From Alcaligenes endophyticus (GTDB lineage: Bacteria > Pseudomonadota > Gammaproteobacteria > Burkholderiales > Burkholderiaceae_B): 64,000 nt of DNA. Each line of letters begins with the position of its first letter. The stretch's first letter is position 1. Shown here piece after piece: positions 36,194 to 45,115 of the stretch. The stretch covers positions 1 through 64,000 of the forward strand of contig NZ_JAPKND010000006.1 in NCBI RefSeq assembly GCF_026344035.1, read 5' to 3'. The notes below the pieces were generated by a model, which saw nothing but the letters and a program-made list of their open reading frames with translations, had not been told where the DNA came from and ran no database searches. The position numbers and the translations under genes are program-made.

Positions 36194-37711
36194 TTACACG
36201 CTTATCTTACCCGCCATGAACATCCACACCACCAAGGCATCCGCAATCAGCAAAACCGCTAAATAAATGATTTCCTTAGGCTCAAAAATAGCCTTGTTAT
36301 CACCACTTTCCTTACGTGTCCAAATAAAAACGGGTAGACCAATCGTTAATAAAATAGGCACTAGCACAACGTAGTTAATATTACTGGCATAGAAAATTAG
36401 GATGCAAAACAATGCCCCTAAAATGCCGCTCAATAAGGCAAAACCTCGCCCCTTATGCGCATACCTATCATACTCATGCGTCAAACAAAGCTTTACCATA
36501 TATAAAGCGGTAGCAATATACGCTGGAACCACCATTAAGGCACTAATGTTGTACATAGTGTTCCAAGCATTGCTAGAAAAATACACCAAGGCCATGGCAG
36601 CCTGCATAACGGCACTACTTACCCATAACGAAACACTGGCAGCATGATTACTATTTGTGCGCGCGAACGCTTTAGGAAAAGCGCCATTCTGGCCGGCCGC
36701 CATAGGAATTTCAGCGCACAACATCGTCCATGCCAACCAGCCCGCTAATACCGATACAATTAGGCCTACATTCATCAGCCAGCTTCCCCACGGAGCGCCT
36801 ACCACATGCTGCAATACACCTGCAGTGGAAGGATTAGCAACCACGGACAGCTCTGCTTGAGTCATTGCCCCGAACGGCAACACAGACAGCAGCACATAAA
36901 AAACCAGAGCCAATAGAAAACCTATCAATGTCGCTTTACTGACATCACTGCGTTGTCGTGCGCGCCCAGACAACACCACCGCTCCCTCTACCCCAATAAA
37001 CGCCCATAGAGTGACCGTTAACGGGGCCATCACTTGCGCCATGATCGACATAGGCTCGGTATGCCCACCCACTACAGTCGTAATTGCTGGGGCATTCCCC
37101 CACACGTTCGTTAACAACTGCGAATAATTAATCATCACTCCCAGTATCAACACAAAGGCCGCTAGGGGAACCAGCTTAGCAATAGTTCCGACGGTATTAA
37201 CAAACCCCGCCACTTTCGTGCCGGACAAAACCAAATAGTTATAGCCCCATATCAACACCGAGCCACAAATAATCGACGTCAGATTATTCCCATCAGTAAA
37301 CGTACCTGGAAAAAACTCATTTAAAGCGTCCATGACAATGACGGCAAAAGCCACATTGCCAAAGCACGTCATGAGCCAATAACCCCAAGCCACATTAAAA
37401 CCAATAAAAGAACCGAACCCCTGTTGTGCGTACATATAGACACCCGCTTGTAAGTCAGGGCGCATATCAGATAAAAGACGAAATACCGTGGCGATGAAAA
37501 ACACCCCTACCCCGGCGATACACCAAGCAATCAATACAGGGCCTAGGCCTGAAGAGGCCGCCGTGTTTTGCGGCAAACTGTAGACCCCACCCCCCAACAT
37601 GGAGCCCACCACAATTGCCACCAAAGCTAATAACCCAAGCTTTGCACCACCTGAGTTATCCCCACCCGCTGCATTCTGTGTATCTGGCGTTACTTGAGCT
37701 TGATCAGTCAT
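36194..37711 (-). CDS. Basic amino acid/polyamine antiporter, ArcD-like APC family (copy 1)
   Basis: 505 residues from ATG 37711, which has AAGG eight bases upstream; a TTG at 37732 is also in frame but unsupported. About 12-13 membrane helices. The signature GSMLGGGVYSLPQN at about 41-54 and the later FAVIVMDALNEFFPG, GVEGAVVLSGRARQRSDV and WLAWTMLCAEIP resemble the arginine:ornithine antiporter group rather than AdiC. It is the last gene of a probable operon with an AdiA-like decarboxylase and a second antiporter. It likely exchanges a basic amino acid for its amine. Confidence 0.88.
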   Translation of the reverse strand: MTDQAQVTPDTQNAAGGDNSGGAKLGLLALVAIVVGSMLGGGVYSLPQNTAASSGLGPVLIAWCIAGVGVFFIATVFRLLSDMRPDLQAGVYMYAQQGFGSFIGFNVAWGYWLMTCFGNVAFAVIVMDALNEFFPGTFTDGNNLTSIICGSVLIWGYNYLVLSGTKVAGFVNTVGTIAKLVPLAAFVLILGVMINYSQLLTNVWGNAPAITTVVGGHTEPMSIMAQVMAPLTVTLWAFIGVEGAVVLSGRARQRSDVSKATLIGFLLALVFYVLLSVLPFGAMTQAELSVVANPSTAGVLQHVVGAPWGSWLMNVGLIVSVLAGWLAWTMLCAEIPMAAGQNGAFPKAFARTNSNHAASVSLWVSSAVMQAAMALVYFSSNAWNTMYNISALMVVPAYIATALYMVKLCLTHEYDRYAHKGRGFALLSGILGALFCILIFYASNINYVVLVPILLTIGLPVFIWTRKESGDNKAIFEPKEIIYLAVLLIADALVVWMFMAGKISV

Positions 37712-37817
37712 TTTGAGTGCCTTATTAGTCAATACAACCCATCAGCAGGCCAAGCGACATAGCATGCTTCACAGCACACCCCCCCAAGCCTTGGCCTGCC
37801 CAGTCAATTCCCCTAGA

Positions 37818-40181
37818 TTACTGACGTCCCTTTTTAATAACGGATACTTCAGGCTTTTTGAAAGTGATATGCTGTGGATGTGCTTGTGGATCCCGCTCCT
37901 CCTCGACAATGGCACGTACCCAATAATCGCCATTCTGGTCGATTTTCACCCCTTGTATCTCGTGCTCAAAGCCCGGAAAACGTTTATCGAACTCCTGCAA
38001 GGCATTCAGATAACCAATAATCCCCGTGTCATCACTAGGCAAACGCTCACCCGGCATCAAGACAGGAATACCGGGTGGATAAGGCACTAACATCGCCGCT
38101 GAAACCCGCCCCGCAAAGTCATTCACTTTGACCTTCTCTGTTTTATAACGCACGACCTTTTGATAAGCTTGGGCAGGAGTCAACACAGCCTCGGGCGTAG
38201 TACTGACCGCCTCGTGGATATGCGTCATGAGATCTAGCTCTTGCATAGAACTATGCATCCGTGTGCACAGCTCCTTTAACGTCATATTCTCGTAGGCCGA
38301 AGTCGCCACTGTTAATGAAGGGATTGCCTCCGACACTAAAGCATCGGTATCGTATAAGCGCTTAAATTCCAACAAGCTTTCAATTAAGGTGCCCCACTTA
38401 CCCTTAGTGATACCCACGGAAAACAGGATCAATAAGGTGTAATCGCCGGTACGCGCAATTTCAATTCTTCTATCGTCCAGAAACTTGGTCACCACATAAC
38501 CAGGAATACCCATTTTTTCGTATTGCCCAGCGGCTGTAATACCTGGACAAGTAATCGACACCTTCACGGGATCCAGCATACAGTCGGTGCCCGCTAAGTC
38601 TTCCTTGGCAAAACCGTGCCATGCCTCATCCTCTCCTAAACGCCAGACATCAGGGTTCTGACTGAGCAAAGACATAGGTGCTTGGTGGAAAGGATAGCTT
38701 TTTCCTTGGCTATCGCTGACCTCAGTAGGCTGAAGCACATCAAAAAACCACGAGCCAGCACCCTCTTCTTCAGCCAACGCATGCTTCACATTCACCACGG
38801 CTTGGCGAAAAGCAACCGCTTCCTCAACAGACTCTTGCACCAAAGAGCGCCCCGCCTCCCCTTGCATCATGGCAACGGCCACATCTATCGAGGCAATAAT
38901 GGGATAAAAGGGTGAAGTGGTGCCATGCATCATGAAGGCATCGTTAAAATCGTCATAGTCTAACGGGGCACGTTCACTTTTTTTGACATGTATCATCGAA
39001 GCCATCGATAAGGCAGGCAACATTTTATGCGTAGATTGCACCGCGAATATGGTCGGTCGGTTAGGTATAGACTCATCCACATCCATCGCAAAGCGGTCTT
39101 TATACAAAGGATGAAACTTAGCATAGGCATACCATGCCTCATCAAAGTGAATACGTGGCACACTTTGCCCTAAGCTTTTCACCACATCTTGCACGTTATA
39201 ACAAAACCCATCATAAGTGCAGTTGGTGACCACGGCGTACGTAGGCTCAGGACTAACGGCGCCAGCCGTCAGGGCACTGCTATGAATAAGCTGTTGAATG
39301 CTGTGTTTCTGTAAACGATGGGCCGGAATAGGACCAATCAGCCCATACCCATTACGGCTAGGGGTAAGGTACACCGGCCTAGCTTGCGACAAGGTCAAAC
39401 CATGATTCAAGGATTTATGACAGTTCCTATCCACAATAGCAATCTCATCCGCCGCAGCTGCTCCTTGAGCGACAATGCGATTAGAGCCTGAGGAACCCGC
39501 TACGCCATAAAAAGTCCAATCAGCGCCAAATAGTTTGGCTGCCAAATCCTCAGACTTTTTCGGTGGTCCAGCATGAACAAGATAGTCCCCCATCTCAGCA
39601 GTAGCAACACCAATATCGGCCCGCATGATGTTTTCACCAAAAAAATTGATGAACTCAATGCCGACTGGATGTTTCATATAGGCCATACCCCCCATATGCC
39701 CCGGACAATCCCAGTAATAATCTCCGTCTTCCGTAAAATCTTTCAAGGTTTTGAAATAAGGCGGCAAAAGCTTGTCAGCATAACGATAGGCCGCGGTATA
39801 CAGTCTATTCGCCGTGAACTCGGGCGTTTCAGAATACAAGTGCACGTACTCACTCACCGCTTGCAGCACAGTAATCGGTATTCGTGCCGAAACGTCCCCT
39901 TCAGACAACAAGAAAATAGGCACACTGGCATTACGTTCGCGTATCAGACTCACTAACTGTTGGCAGGCCTCCGGATGTTCCGCATCCCAGGCTAGAGCCA
40001 CTGAGCTGAAACTAGGACTTTTCTTCACATATATCAAAGCAGCATGGATGTCTTGCGCAACATGCACATCAAAACCTCTATCCATAACAGCGTCTTCAAT
40101 AGCATGAATGCTTTCCAGCGCTGGCGCATTGTCGATAACCGCATCCGACAACACAAACAAAGCGTTATGATTAAATTTCAT
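37818..40181 (-). CDS. Inducible Orn/Lys/Arg decarboxylase, most like arginine decarboxylase AdiA
   Basis: 787 residues of the large fold-type I PLP decarboxylases. The N-terminal wing domain (about 1-130, response-regulator-like) is followed by the core, with DRNCHKS (PLP stacking His), HFDEAW (Asp 347) and STHK carrying Lys 386, the same number as the AdiA lysine (Lys 367 in CadA). The C-terminal segment PGFEHEIQG is also AdiA-like. The reaction is arginine to agmatine and CO2, consuming a proton; lysine or ornithine cannot be excluded. It lies between two antiporter genes on the same strand. It has a C-terminal extension of about 30 basic residues. Confidence 0.88.
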   Translation of the reverse strand: MKFNHNALFVLSDAVIDNAPALESIHAIEDAVMDRGFDVHVAQDIHAALIYVKKSPSFSSVALAWDAEHPEACQQLVSLIRERNASVPIFLLSEGDVSARIPITVLQAVSEYVHLYSETPEFTANRLYTAAYRYADKLLPPYFKTLKDFTEDGDYYWDCPGHMGGMAYMKHPVGIEFINFFGENIMRADIGVATAEMGDYLVHAGPPKKSEDLAAKLFGADWTFYGVAGSSGSNRIVAQGAAAADEIAIVDRNCHKSLNHGLTLSQARPVYLTPSRNGYGLIGPIPAHRLQKHSIQQLIHSSALTAGAVSPEPTYAVVTNCTYDGFCYNVQDVVKSLGQSVPRIHFDEAWYAYAKFHPLYKDRFAMDVDESIPNRPTIFAVQSTHKMLPALSMASMIHVKKSERAPLDYDDFNDAFMMHGTTSPFYPIIASIDVAVAMMQGEAGRSLVQESVEEAVAFRQAVVNVKHALAEEEGAGSWFFDVLQPTEVSDSQGKSYPFHQAPMSLLSQNPDVWRLGEDEAWHGFAKEDLAGTDCMLDPVKVSITCPGITAAGQYEKMGIPGYVVTKFLDDRRIEIARTGDYTLLILFSVGITKGKWGTLIESLLEFKRLYDTDALVSEAIPSLTVATSAYENMTLKELCTRMHSSMQELDLMTHIHEAVSTTPEAVLTPAQAYQKVVRYKTEKVKVNDFAGRVSAAMLVPYPPGIPVLMPGERLPSDDTGIIGYLNALQEFDKRFPGFEHEIQGVKIDQNGDYWVRAIVEEERDPQAHPQHITFKKPEVSVIKKGRQ

Positions 40182-40271
40182 TGCTACAGCCCTTTTGGAA
40201 GATCTATATACGCCCGAAAATTCGGGCCCTAGTTGCTAACTCTTAGCAATCACGTCCTATAATCTTGCGCG

Positions 40272-41738
40272 TTAAAACGTAATCACTCCCTTGACATAAA
40301 GAACAATCACAGCGATATCGATAAGCAAGAGACAGCCTAAAACCAAGTACTCATGCTTAGTAAAATGAGCCCAGGCTAATCCACCCTGTTCTTTCGCGCG
40401 AAAATACAGCGGCAAACCGGCAGTAATCAGTAAAGGCGTCATCGCCAGATACTGAATTTCACTGGCATAAGCCATAAAGATACAAAACAAGGCGCCAATC
40501 AAACTACTGACCAAAGCGATTGTTTTGCCCTTCGCTTGCCGCTGCTCATATTCGCCGTTCAAACAAATTTTGCTTAAATACAAAGACGACAAGAAATAAG
40601 CAGGTAATACCGTAATGGCAGAAATGGCCAGCAAAGTAAGCCATGCGTCATGAGAAAAATACACCAGCAAAATGACTAATTGCATCATGCCGCTGCTTAC
40701 CCACAATGCTGACGACGCGGCTCCTTTACTGTTTTTCGTAGCGAACAATTTAGGGAAAGTGCCATTTTCAGCCGCGATCATAGGAATCTCTGCACAAATC
40801 ATGGTCCAGGCAAGCCAGCTACTCAATATGGACACCAACACGCCCACTGTGATCAGCAACTCCCCTTTTTTACCGGCAACATGGGCCATGACACCGGCCG
40901 TTGAGGGATTATTCAGCTCGCTTAGTTCAGCTTGTGACAGCACGCCAAACGGCAACACAGACACTGCAATGCAAATCACTAAAGAAATGATGAAACCGAT
41001 TAAGGTAGCGCGCCCTACGTCGGCCTTATTCTTCGCTCGACCCGATAAGGCCACTGCGCCCTCAATACCAATAAAACACCATAGTGCTACAAATAAAGGC
41101 GCAAGAGTTTGCGCAAACACCGACCCTAACGGTTTTTCCACAACGCTCTCTTGGCGCCCCCATACATCGCTAGTGATATTGGCGTAGTCCAACATATAGG
41201 TCACGACAGCAACAAAAAAAACCAGAGGAATCATCTTGGCCACGGTGCCAATTAGGTTGATCACCCCTGCTAGCTTGGCGCCCGACAACACCAAAGTGTG
41301 GAAGCCCCAAATCAGAATAGAGGCCCCCACAATCGAGGCCAAGTTATTGCCGCCTTGAAAATGCCCTGGCATGAAGTAGTTCAAGGTGTCCATCACCATG
41401 ACAGCGAACGCCACATTGCTGAAAATAGTCATGAGCCAATAACCCCAAGCCACAATAAATGCCATTAAGGGACCAAACCCCTCTCGTGCATACATGTAAA
41501 TTCCGGCTTGTAAATCGGGACGTAAATCTGACAGGCTAATAAAAATACGGGCAATAAAAAACATGCCAAAGCCACAAATTATCCATGCCAAAGCAACCGG
41601 CCCTACCGAAGAGGTAAGGGCCATATTTTGTGGCAAGCTATCCACTCCGCTACCTATCATTGAACTGACGACAATCGCAATTAAGGCGATCAAACCAATC
41701 TGTTCTGAGGCGGCACTATCGATCGTTTTTTTACTCAT
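40272..41738 (-). CDS. Basic amino acid/polyamine antiporter, ArcD-like APC family (copy 2)
   Basis: 488 residues from ATG 41738, which fits the family start; ATG 41768 is in frame too, and neither has a clear ribosome site. It shares the plan of copy 1: GSGVDSLPQN, DLRPDLQAGIYMYAREGFG, GVEGAVALSGRA-like GIEGAVALSGRAKNKADV and WLAWTMICAEIP. The glycine-rich helix-1 motif reads SMIGSGVDSLPQN, with Asp where copy 1 has Tyr; this site lies near the substrate in APC carriers, so the two copies may prefer different substrates. It is first gene of the decarboxylase unit. Confidence 0.87.
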   Translation of the reverse strand: MSKKTIDSAASEQIGLIALIAIVVSSMIGSGVDSLPQNMALTSSVGPVALAWIICGFGMFFIARIFISLSDLRPDLQAGIYMYAREGFGPLMAFIVAWGYWLMTIFSNVAFAVMVMDTLNYFMPGHFQGGNNLASIVGASILIWGFHTLVLSGAKLAGVINLIGTVAKMIPLVFFVAVVTYMLDYANITSDVWGRQESVVEKPLGSVFAQTLAPLFVALWCFIGIEGAVALSGRAKNKADVGRATLIGFIISLVICIAVSVLPFGVLSQAELSELNNPSTAGVMAHVAGKKGELLITVGVLVSILSSWLAWTMICAEIPMIAAENGTFPKLFATKNSKGAASSALWVSSGMMQLVILLVYFSHDAWLTLLAISAITVLPAYFLSSLYLSKICLNGEYEQRQAKGKTIALVSSLIGALFCIFMAYASEIQYLAMTPLLITAGLPLYFRAKEQGGLAWAHFTKHEYLVLGCLLLIDIAVIVLYVKGVITF

Positions 41739-42206
41739 AGTTGGAGGTAAAACTCGTGTTACGCACATGGAACCAAAAAGATTTCTGCACTACATACACT
41801 GCTTATTACTAGCCAAACCACAAGCCTGTTATCGCTTTTTACATACTGCTAATTTTTATTAATTGATAACAATATAAACGAAATTATTTTATTTTTGTCG
41901 AAAAAATACCCTTTAAAAACAAGGGCATTAGCAACATTTCGATATATGACTTAAATAAACCATCACCACAACACATCGACAACCAAATATTACATCTATA
42001 GAAAACTTGTTTTCCAGCACGGAATCTAGAGATTAAGGCAGTCTAAAGTGTGTAATATGAGACAATCAGAAAAAAACCAATGCAACAAATTGACGTAAAC
42101 AGCAGGGCAATAACACATCGATAAACAAAACTTGAACCTTCTAAACAACAAAATTATGTAACACAAGTTCCGCTACTACCCCATCACTTAATCCTTGGCT
42201 AACGAC
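41739..42206. promoter_or_regulatory. Non-coding AT-rich region with perfect palindrome
   Basis: No gene seen. GAAAACTTGTTTTC at 42001-42014 is a perfect 6-bp inverted repeat with a 2-base centre. TGTCGAAAA (41896-41904) matches the 9-mer upstream of gadB. A possible - strand promoter reads TCGACA, about 19 bases, then TATATT (about 41867-41901). The region must hold the promoter of the antiporter/decarboxylase unit. Confidence 0.45.
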
Positions 42207-42989
42207 CTACACTTTGGGATTGACATAGTCACTGGGGGTCACTCCCATGACCCGCTTAAACATACGCGTAAATCCTGCCGCCGACGAATAGCCTAAATCT
42301 AACGCCACGGTAGTGATCTTTTCACCCCTCAGCAAGCGCGGCAAAGCCTGATAAATAAGTAACGACTGGCGCCAGTCATTAAAACGCGTTCCAGTCTCTT
42401 TCATCACCAACCGGTACAAGGTTTTAGGCGACATATGCAAGGCTGCCGCCCACTCTTGCATGCTGCGTTGATCGCCGAACTCGGCGCAGATTTCCTGCTG
42501 TAAACGTTGCAGGCGTGCGTCTTGCACCACCGGCAGCGAAAGCGGCATAACATCCTGCCACTGCAATTCGGCCATGATTAAATCCATGACCTTCCCCTCT
42601 ACCCCGCTTTCATCGTACTCAATCGGCAGCTCGGTGGCTCGTAGCAATAGCTCCCGCAATAAAGGCGACACGCCAATGACAGCCTCCTGCTGCGGCAACG
42701 ACGGGCATAGGTGCTGGGGATGAATATAAAGTGTGTGCAACTGCACCACACCGTGCGTGCGCATTTGATGTTCAACACCAGGTGGAATCCAAAACGCACG
42801 CTGTGGGGAAATAATCCATACTCCCCTATGCGTTCGTATCTCCATCGATCCAGAATTGGCATACGCTAACTGCACACGAGGATGAGCATGCCAGTCGTTT
42901 AAATACGAAGCAGGAAAAGTGCGCGCCATTGCGCCAATCTGGCGTGGCACATCTTGATAATCATCACGGTTTTGGCTTTTAACCAGCAT
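42207..42989 (-). CDS. AraC-family transcriptional regulator with cupin sensor domain
   Basis: 260 residues from ATG 42989, with AAGG suitably upstream; GTG 43013 and ATG 43010 are alternatives without a site. The N-terminal AraC-type cupin domain (NDWHAHPRVQLAYANSGSMEI, ISPQRAFWIPPGVEHQM) is followed by two helix-turn-helix units (SMQEWAAALHMSPKTLYRL; TTVALDLGYSSAAGFTRMFK) and the closing GVTPSDYV. It lies between the decarboxylase unit and the tetrathionate genes. As upstream neighbour on the same strand it may regulate the antiporter/decarboxylase unit, an inference from position. Confidence 0.92.
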   Translation of the reverse strand: MLVKSQNRDDYQDVPRQIGAMARTFPASYLNDWHAHPRVQLAYANSGSMEIRTHRGVWIISPQRAFWIPPGVEHQMRTHGVVQLHTLYIHPQHLCPSLPQQEAVIGVSPLLRELLLRATELPIEYDESGVEGKVMDLIMAELQWQDVMPLSLPVVQDARLQRLQQEICAEFGDQRSMQEWAAALHMSPKTLYRLVMKETGTRFNDWRQSLLIYQALPRLLRGEKITTVALDLGYSSAAGFTRMFKRVMGVTPSDYVNPKV

Positions 42990-43289
42990 AGTACCTTGCA
43001 CCCCACACATCACAGCAGAAAACCTAGCTCCCTACACAGGACTGGCTTCCAAACCGTTCAATTTTACCATTGCTAATGGCACGTATTTTCTAAACGCTCA
43101 CCCAACTTTCTTTTTACCTATACACAGCTGCCCGTTACGCTTGAGTCACAAAAATACTTTAAACCTATAATTTTCACTTTCAATGGAAACAGCTTGACCT
43201 GCATCAAGGCATCTTTCGGCTAATCAGCATATTCTTATAACAAATAATTATTTAGCGAAACACACGCTGGTCAACACGAGGTTTAACGT
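42990..43289. promoter_or_regulatory. Divergent region upstream of ttrBCA
   Basis: These 300 bases separate the AraC regulator and ttrB. The only clear element is the FNR-like box listed separately. No gene is seen. Confidence 0.5.
43194..43207 (+). promoter_or_regulatory. FNR-like box upstream of ttrB
   Basis: TTGACCTGCATCAA matches the FNR consensus (TTGAT, four bases, ATCAA) with one change. It lies 83 bases before the ttrB start and indicates anaerobic activation. Confidence 0.75.
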
Positions 43290-44051
43290 ATGGAAAAAGA
43301 GGCTCCCCGGCAAGGTAAACGGCGCTTTCTTAAAGAATTGCTGGGCTTAAGCGCCACCGCCACCATCATCCCCATTCAGCCTGTGCAGGCTGCACTCAAC
43401 GAACAGCCTCGTCGGCGCCCAGGCGAAGCCGGCAAACGGTATGGCATGTTTGTCGATTTGCGTAAATGCATTGGTTGCCAGGCCTGTACCGTCAGTTGCT
43501 CCATTGAAAATGCGCCGCCTATAGGTCAATTTCGCACCACAGTACTGCAATATGAAGTGCTTGACGCCCAAGACCAACCCGCCATGCTAAGCCTACCTCG
43601 CTTATGCAACCATTGCGACAATCCCCCCTGCGTACCCGTATGCCCCGTACAAGCTACTTTCCAGCGTGAAGATGGCGTCGTATTGGTCGATAACGAGCGC
43701 TGCGTAGGTTGTGCCTACTGCGTACAAGCCTGTCCCTACGACGCTCGCTTTATTAATCACGAAACCCAAACGGCCGATAAATGCACCTTCTGCGAGCACC
43801 GCTTAGAAGTTGGCCTGCTTCCTGCCTGTGTAGAAAGCTGTGTCGGCGGCGCACGCATTATTGGCGACCTGAATGACCCCAACAGCACTATTTCACAACT
43901 GATGAAAGAACATGCCGGCGACATAAAAGTCTTGAAACCAGACATGAACACCGTCCCGCACGTGTACTACTTAGGTTTACCCGACGAATTCGTCGATGGC
44001 GTAGAAGGTCAGCCCGGGCTACGCATGAACGCTCATTTAGTGGAGGCCTAA
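43290..44051 (+). CDS. ttrB: Tetrathionate reductase iron-sulfur subunit
   Basis: 253 residues, ATG 43290, with GAGG upstream. A Tat-type start (KRRFLKELLG, then a hydrophobic stretch) leads to a ferredoxin-type chain with four Cys clusters: CIGCQACTVSC, CNHCDNPPCVPVC, CVGCAYCVQAC and CTFCEHRLEVGLLPACVESC. It carries electrons from TtrC to the molybdenum subunit TtrA. The gene order B-C-A and the TtrA match identify this as tetrathionate reductase rather than DmsB or PhsB. Only 3 bases separate it from ttrC. Confidence 0.9.
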   Translation: MEKEAPRQGKRRFLKELLGLSATATIIPIQPVQAALNEQPRRRPGEAGKRYGMFVDLRKCIGCQACTVSCSIENAPPIGQFRTTVLQYEVLDAQDQPAMLSLPRLCNHCDNPPCVPVCPVQATFQREDGVVLVDNERCVGCAYCVQACPYDARFINHETQTADKCTFCEHRLEVGLLPACVESCVGGARIIGDLNDPNSTISQLMKEHAGDIKVLKPDMNTVPHVYYLGLPDEFVDGVEGQPGLRMNAHLVEA

Positions 44052-44054
44052 ACC

Positions 44055-45107
44055 ATGATAGTTGAACTATTAACCCCCGCTTACGAAGTAGCTTGGCTTC
44101 CTTGGGCCGTGCAGTATTTCTTTTTAGTGGGTATCGCCGCCGCCAGCAGTTTCTGGATTGCCCATTGCGCGCTGGCCAACAAACCACAATGGCGTGCACT
44201 AGAAACTGCCTTAATGGCAGTATTGCTTTGTAGTAGCTTAGCGGCCCCCGTATCGCTACTGGCCGACCTCCATCAACCGGCCCGTTTCTGGCATTTTTAC
44301 GCGCACTTTACTCCATGGTCGTGGATGTCATTGGGTGCTGTACTTCTACCACTATTCACCTTGCTATCAGTCGCTAACGCACTGGCATGGTGGCTACAGA
44401 AGCGTCAATTATGGCGTTTGCTCAGCCTTGCCTTAGTGCTTTCTGCCATCTCTATCTTGGTGTATACCGGTGCAGAAGTCATGGTGCTACGTTCACGCCC
44501 CTTATGGAATACCGTATTCCTGCCCATTAACTTTGCCCTTAGCGCAGGTCTTGCCAGCATTGGCGCACTACTGCTCATTGCACGTTTCTTACCCGGTGGG
44601 CTCGATGCTCTACCCATGTCTGTGGTGCGTAAGTGGGGCTTAAGCATGGGTTGGGCATTGTGTCTTAGTGCATGCCTGTGGGTCGTCAACGGCATGGTTA
44701 ACGCCAACCGTTCATTCACCGCAGCAGTTGAACTGTTCAGCACTTACCCTGCGTGGCAGCTCAGTTTCTTAGCCTCAGTAGCGGGTGGCATCCTTATTAT
44801 GTTGATGTTGCTAAGCCCCGCACGTTTGCTCCACAACAAACTTTACAGCTTTATCGCCGCCGTAGTCTTATTAAGCGCAGCGTGGGTCTTCCGTTGGATT
44901 ATTTTCATGGCCGTGCAAGGGGTTCCTAAGTATGGTGCTGGGCTGTACCTATATAGCATGCCCCTTGGTGGCGACGGCTTAATGGGTATGCTAGGCGTGT
45001 TAGGTTTAGTTATCGCCTTCATCGCCGTCGTAACCAGCCTACTTACTTTTTTCCCCGCTGGGTATTGGCAAACCCGCCGCTCTTTCAGTAACGCATCTCT
45101 TGTATAG
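44055..45107 (+). CDS. ttrC: Tetrathionate reductase membrane subunit (NrfD/PsrC family)
   Basis: 350 residues and about nine hydrophobic helices, with no signal peptide. The opening LLTPAYEVAWLPWAVQYFFLVGIA and the Asp/Arg pair in LLADLHQPARFWHFY are typical of NrfD-family quinol-oxidising membrane subunits. It anchors TtrA and TtrB to the periplasmic face and passes quinol electrons to TtrB. It sits between ttrB and ttrA, 8 bases before ttrA. Confidence 0.92.
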   Translation: MIVELLTPAYEVAWLPWAVQYFFLVGIAAASSFWIAHCALANKPQWRALETALMAVLLCSSLAAPVSLLADLHQPARFWHFYAHFTPWSWMSLGAVLLPLFTLLSVANALAWWLQKRQLWRLLSLALVLSAISILVYTGAEVMVLRSRPLWNTVFLPINFALSAGLASIGALLLIARFLPGGLDALPMSVVRKWGLSMGWALCLSACLWVVNGMVNANRSFTAAVELFSTYPAWQLSFLASVAGGILIMLMLLSPARLLHNKLYSFIAAVVLLSAAWVFRWIIFMAVQGVPKYGAGLYLYSMPLGGDGLMGMLGVLGLVIAFIAVVTSLLTFFPAGYWQTRRSFSNASLV

Positions 45108-45115
45108 GCATAGTC

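Noticed and set aside
37780-37786. C7 run between decarboxylase and antiporter as a phase-variation tract
   Set aside because: It is short and lies about 70 bases from the start codon, outside the ribosome site, so an effect is doubtful.
37713-39956. Reading frames of 77-127 codons antisense to the decarboxylase
   Set aside because: They are shadows of the strongly conserved decarboxylase frame and lack ribosome sites and domain similarity.
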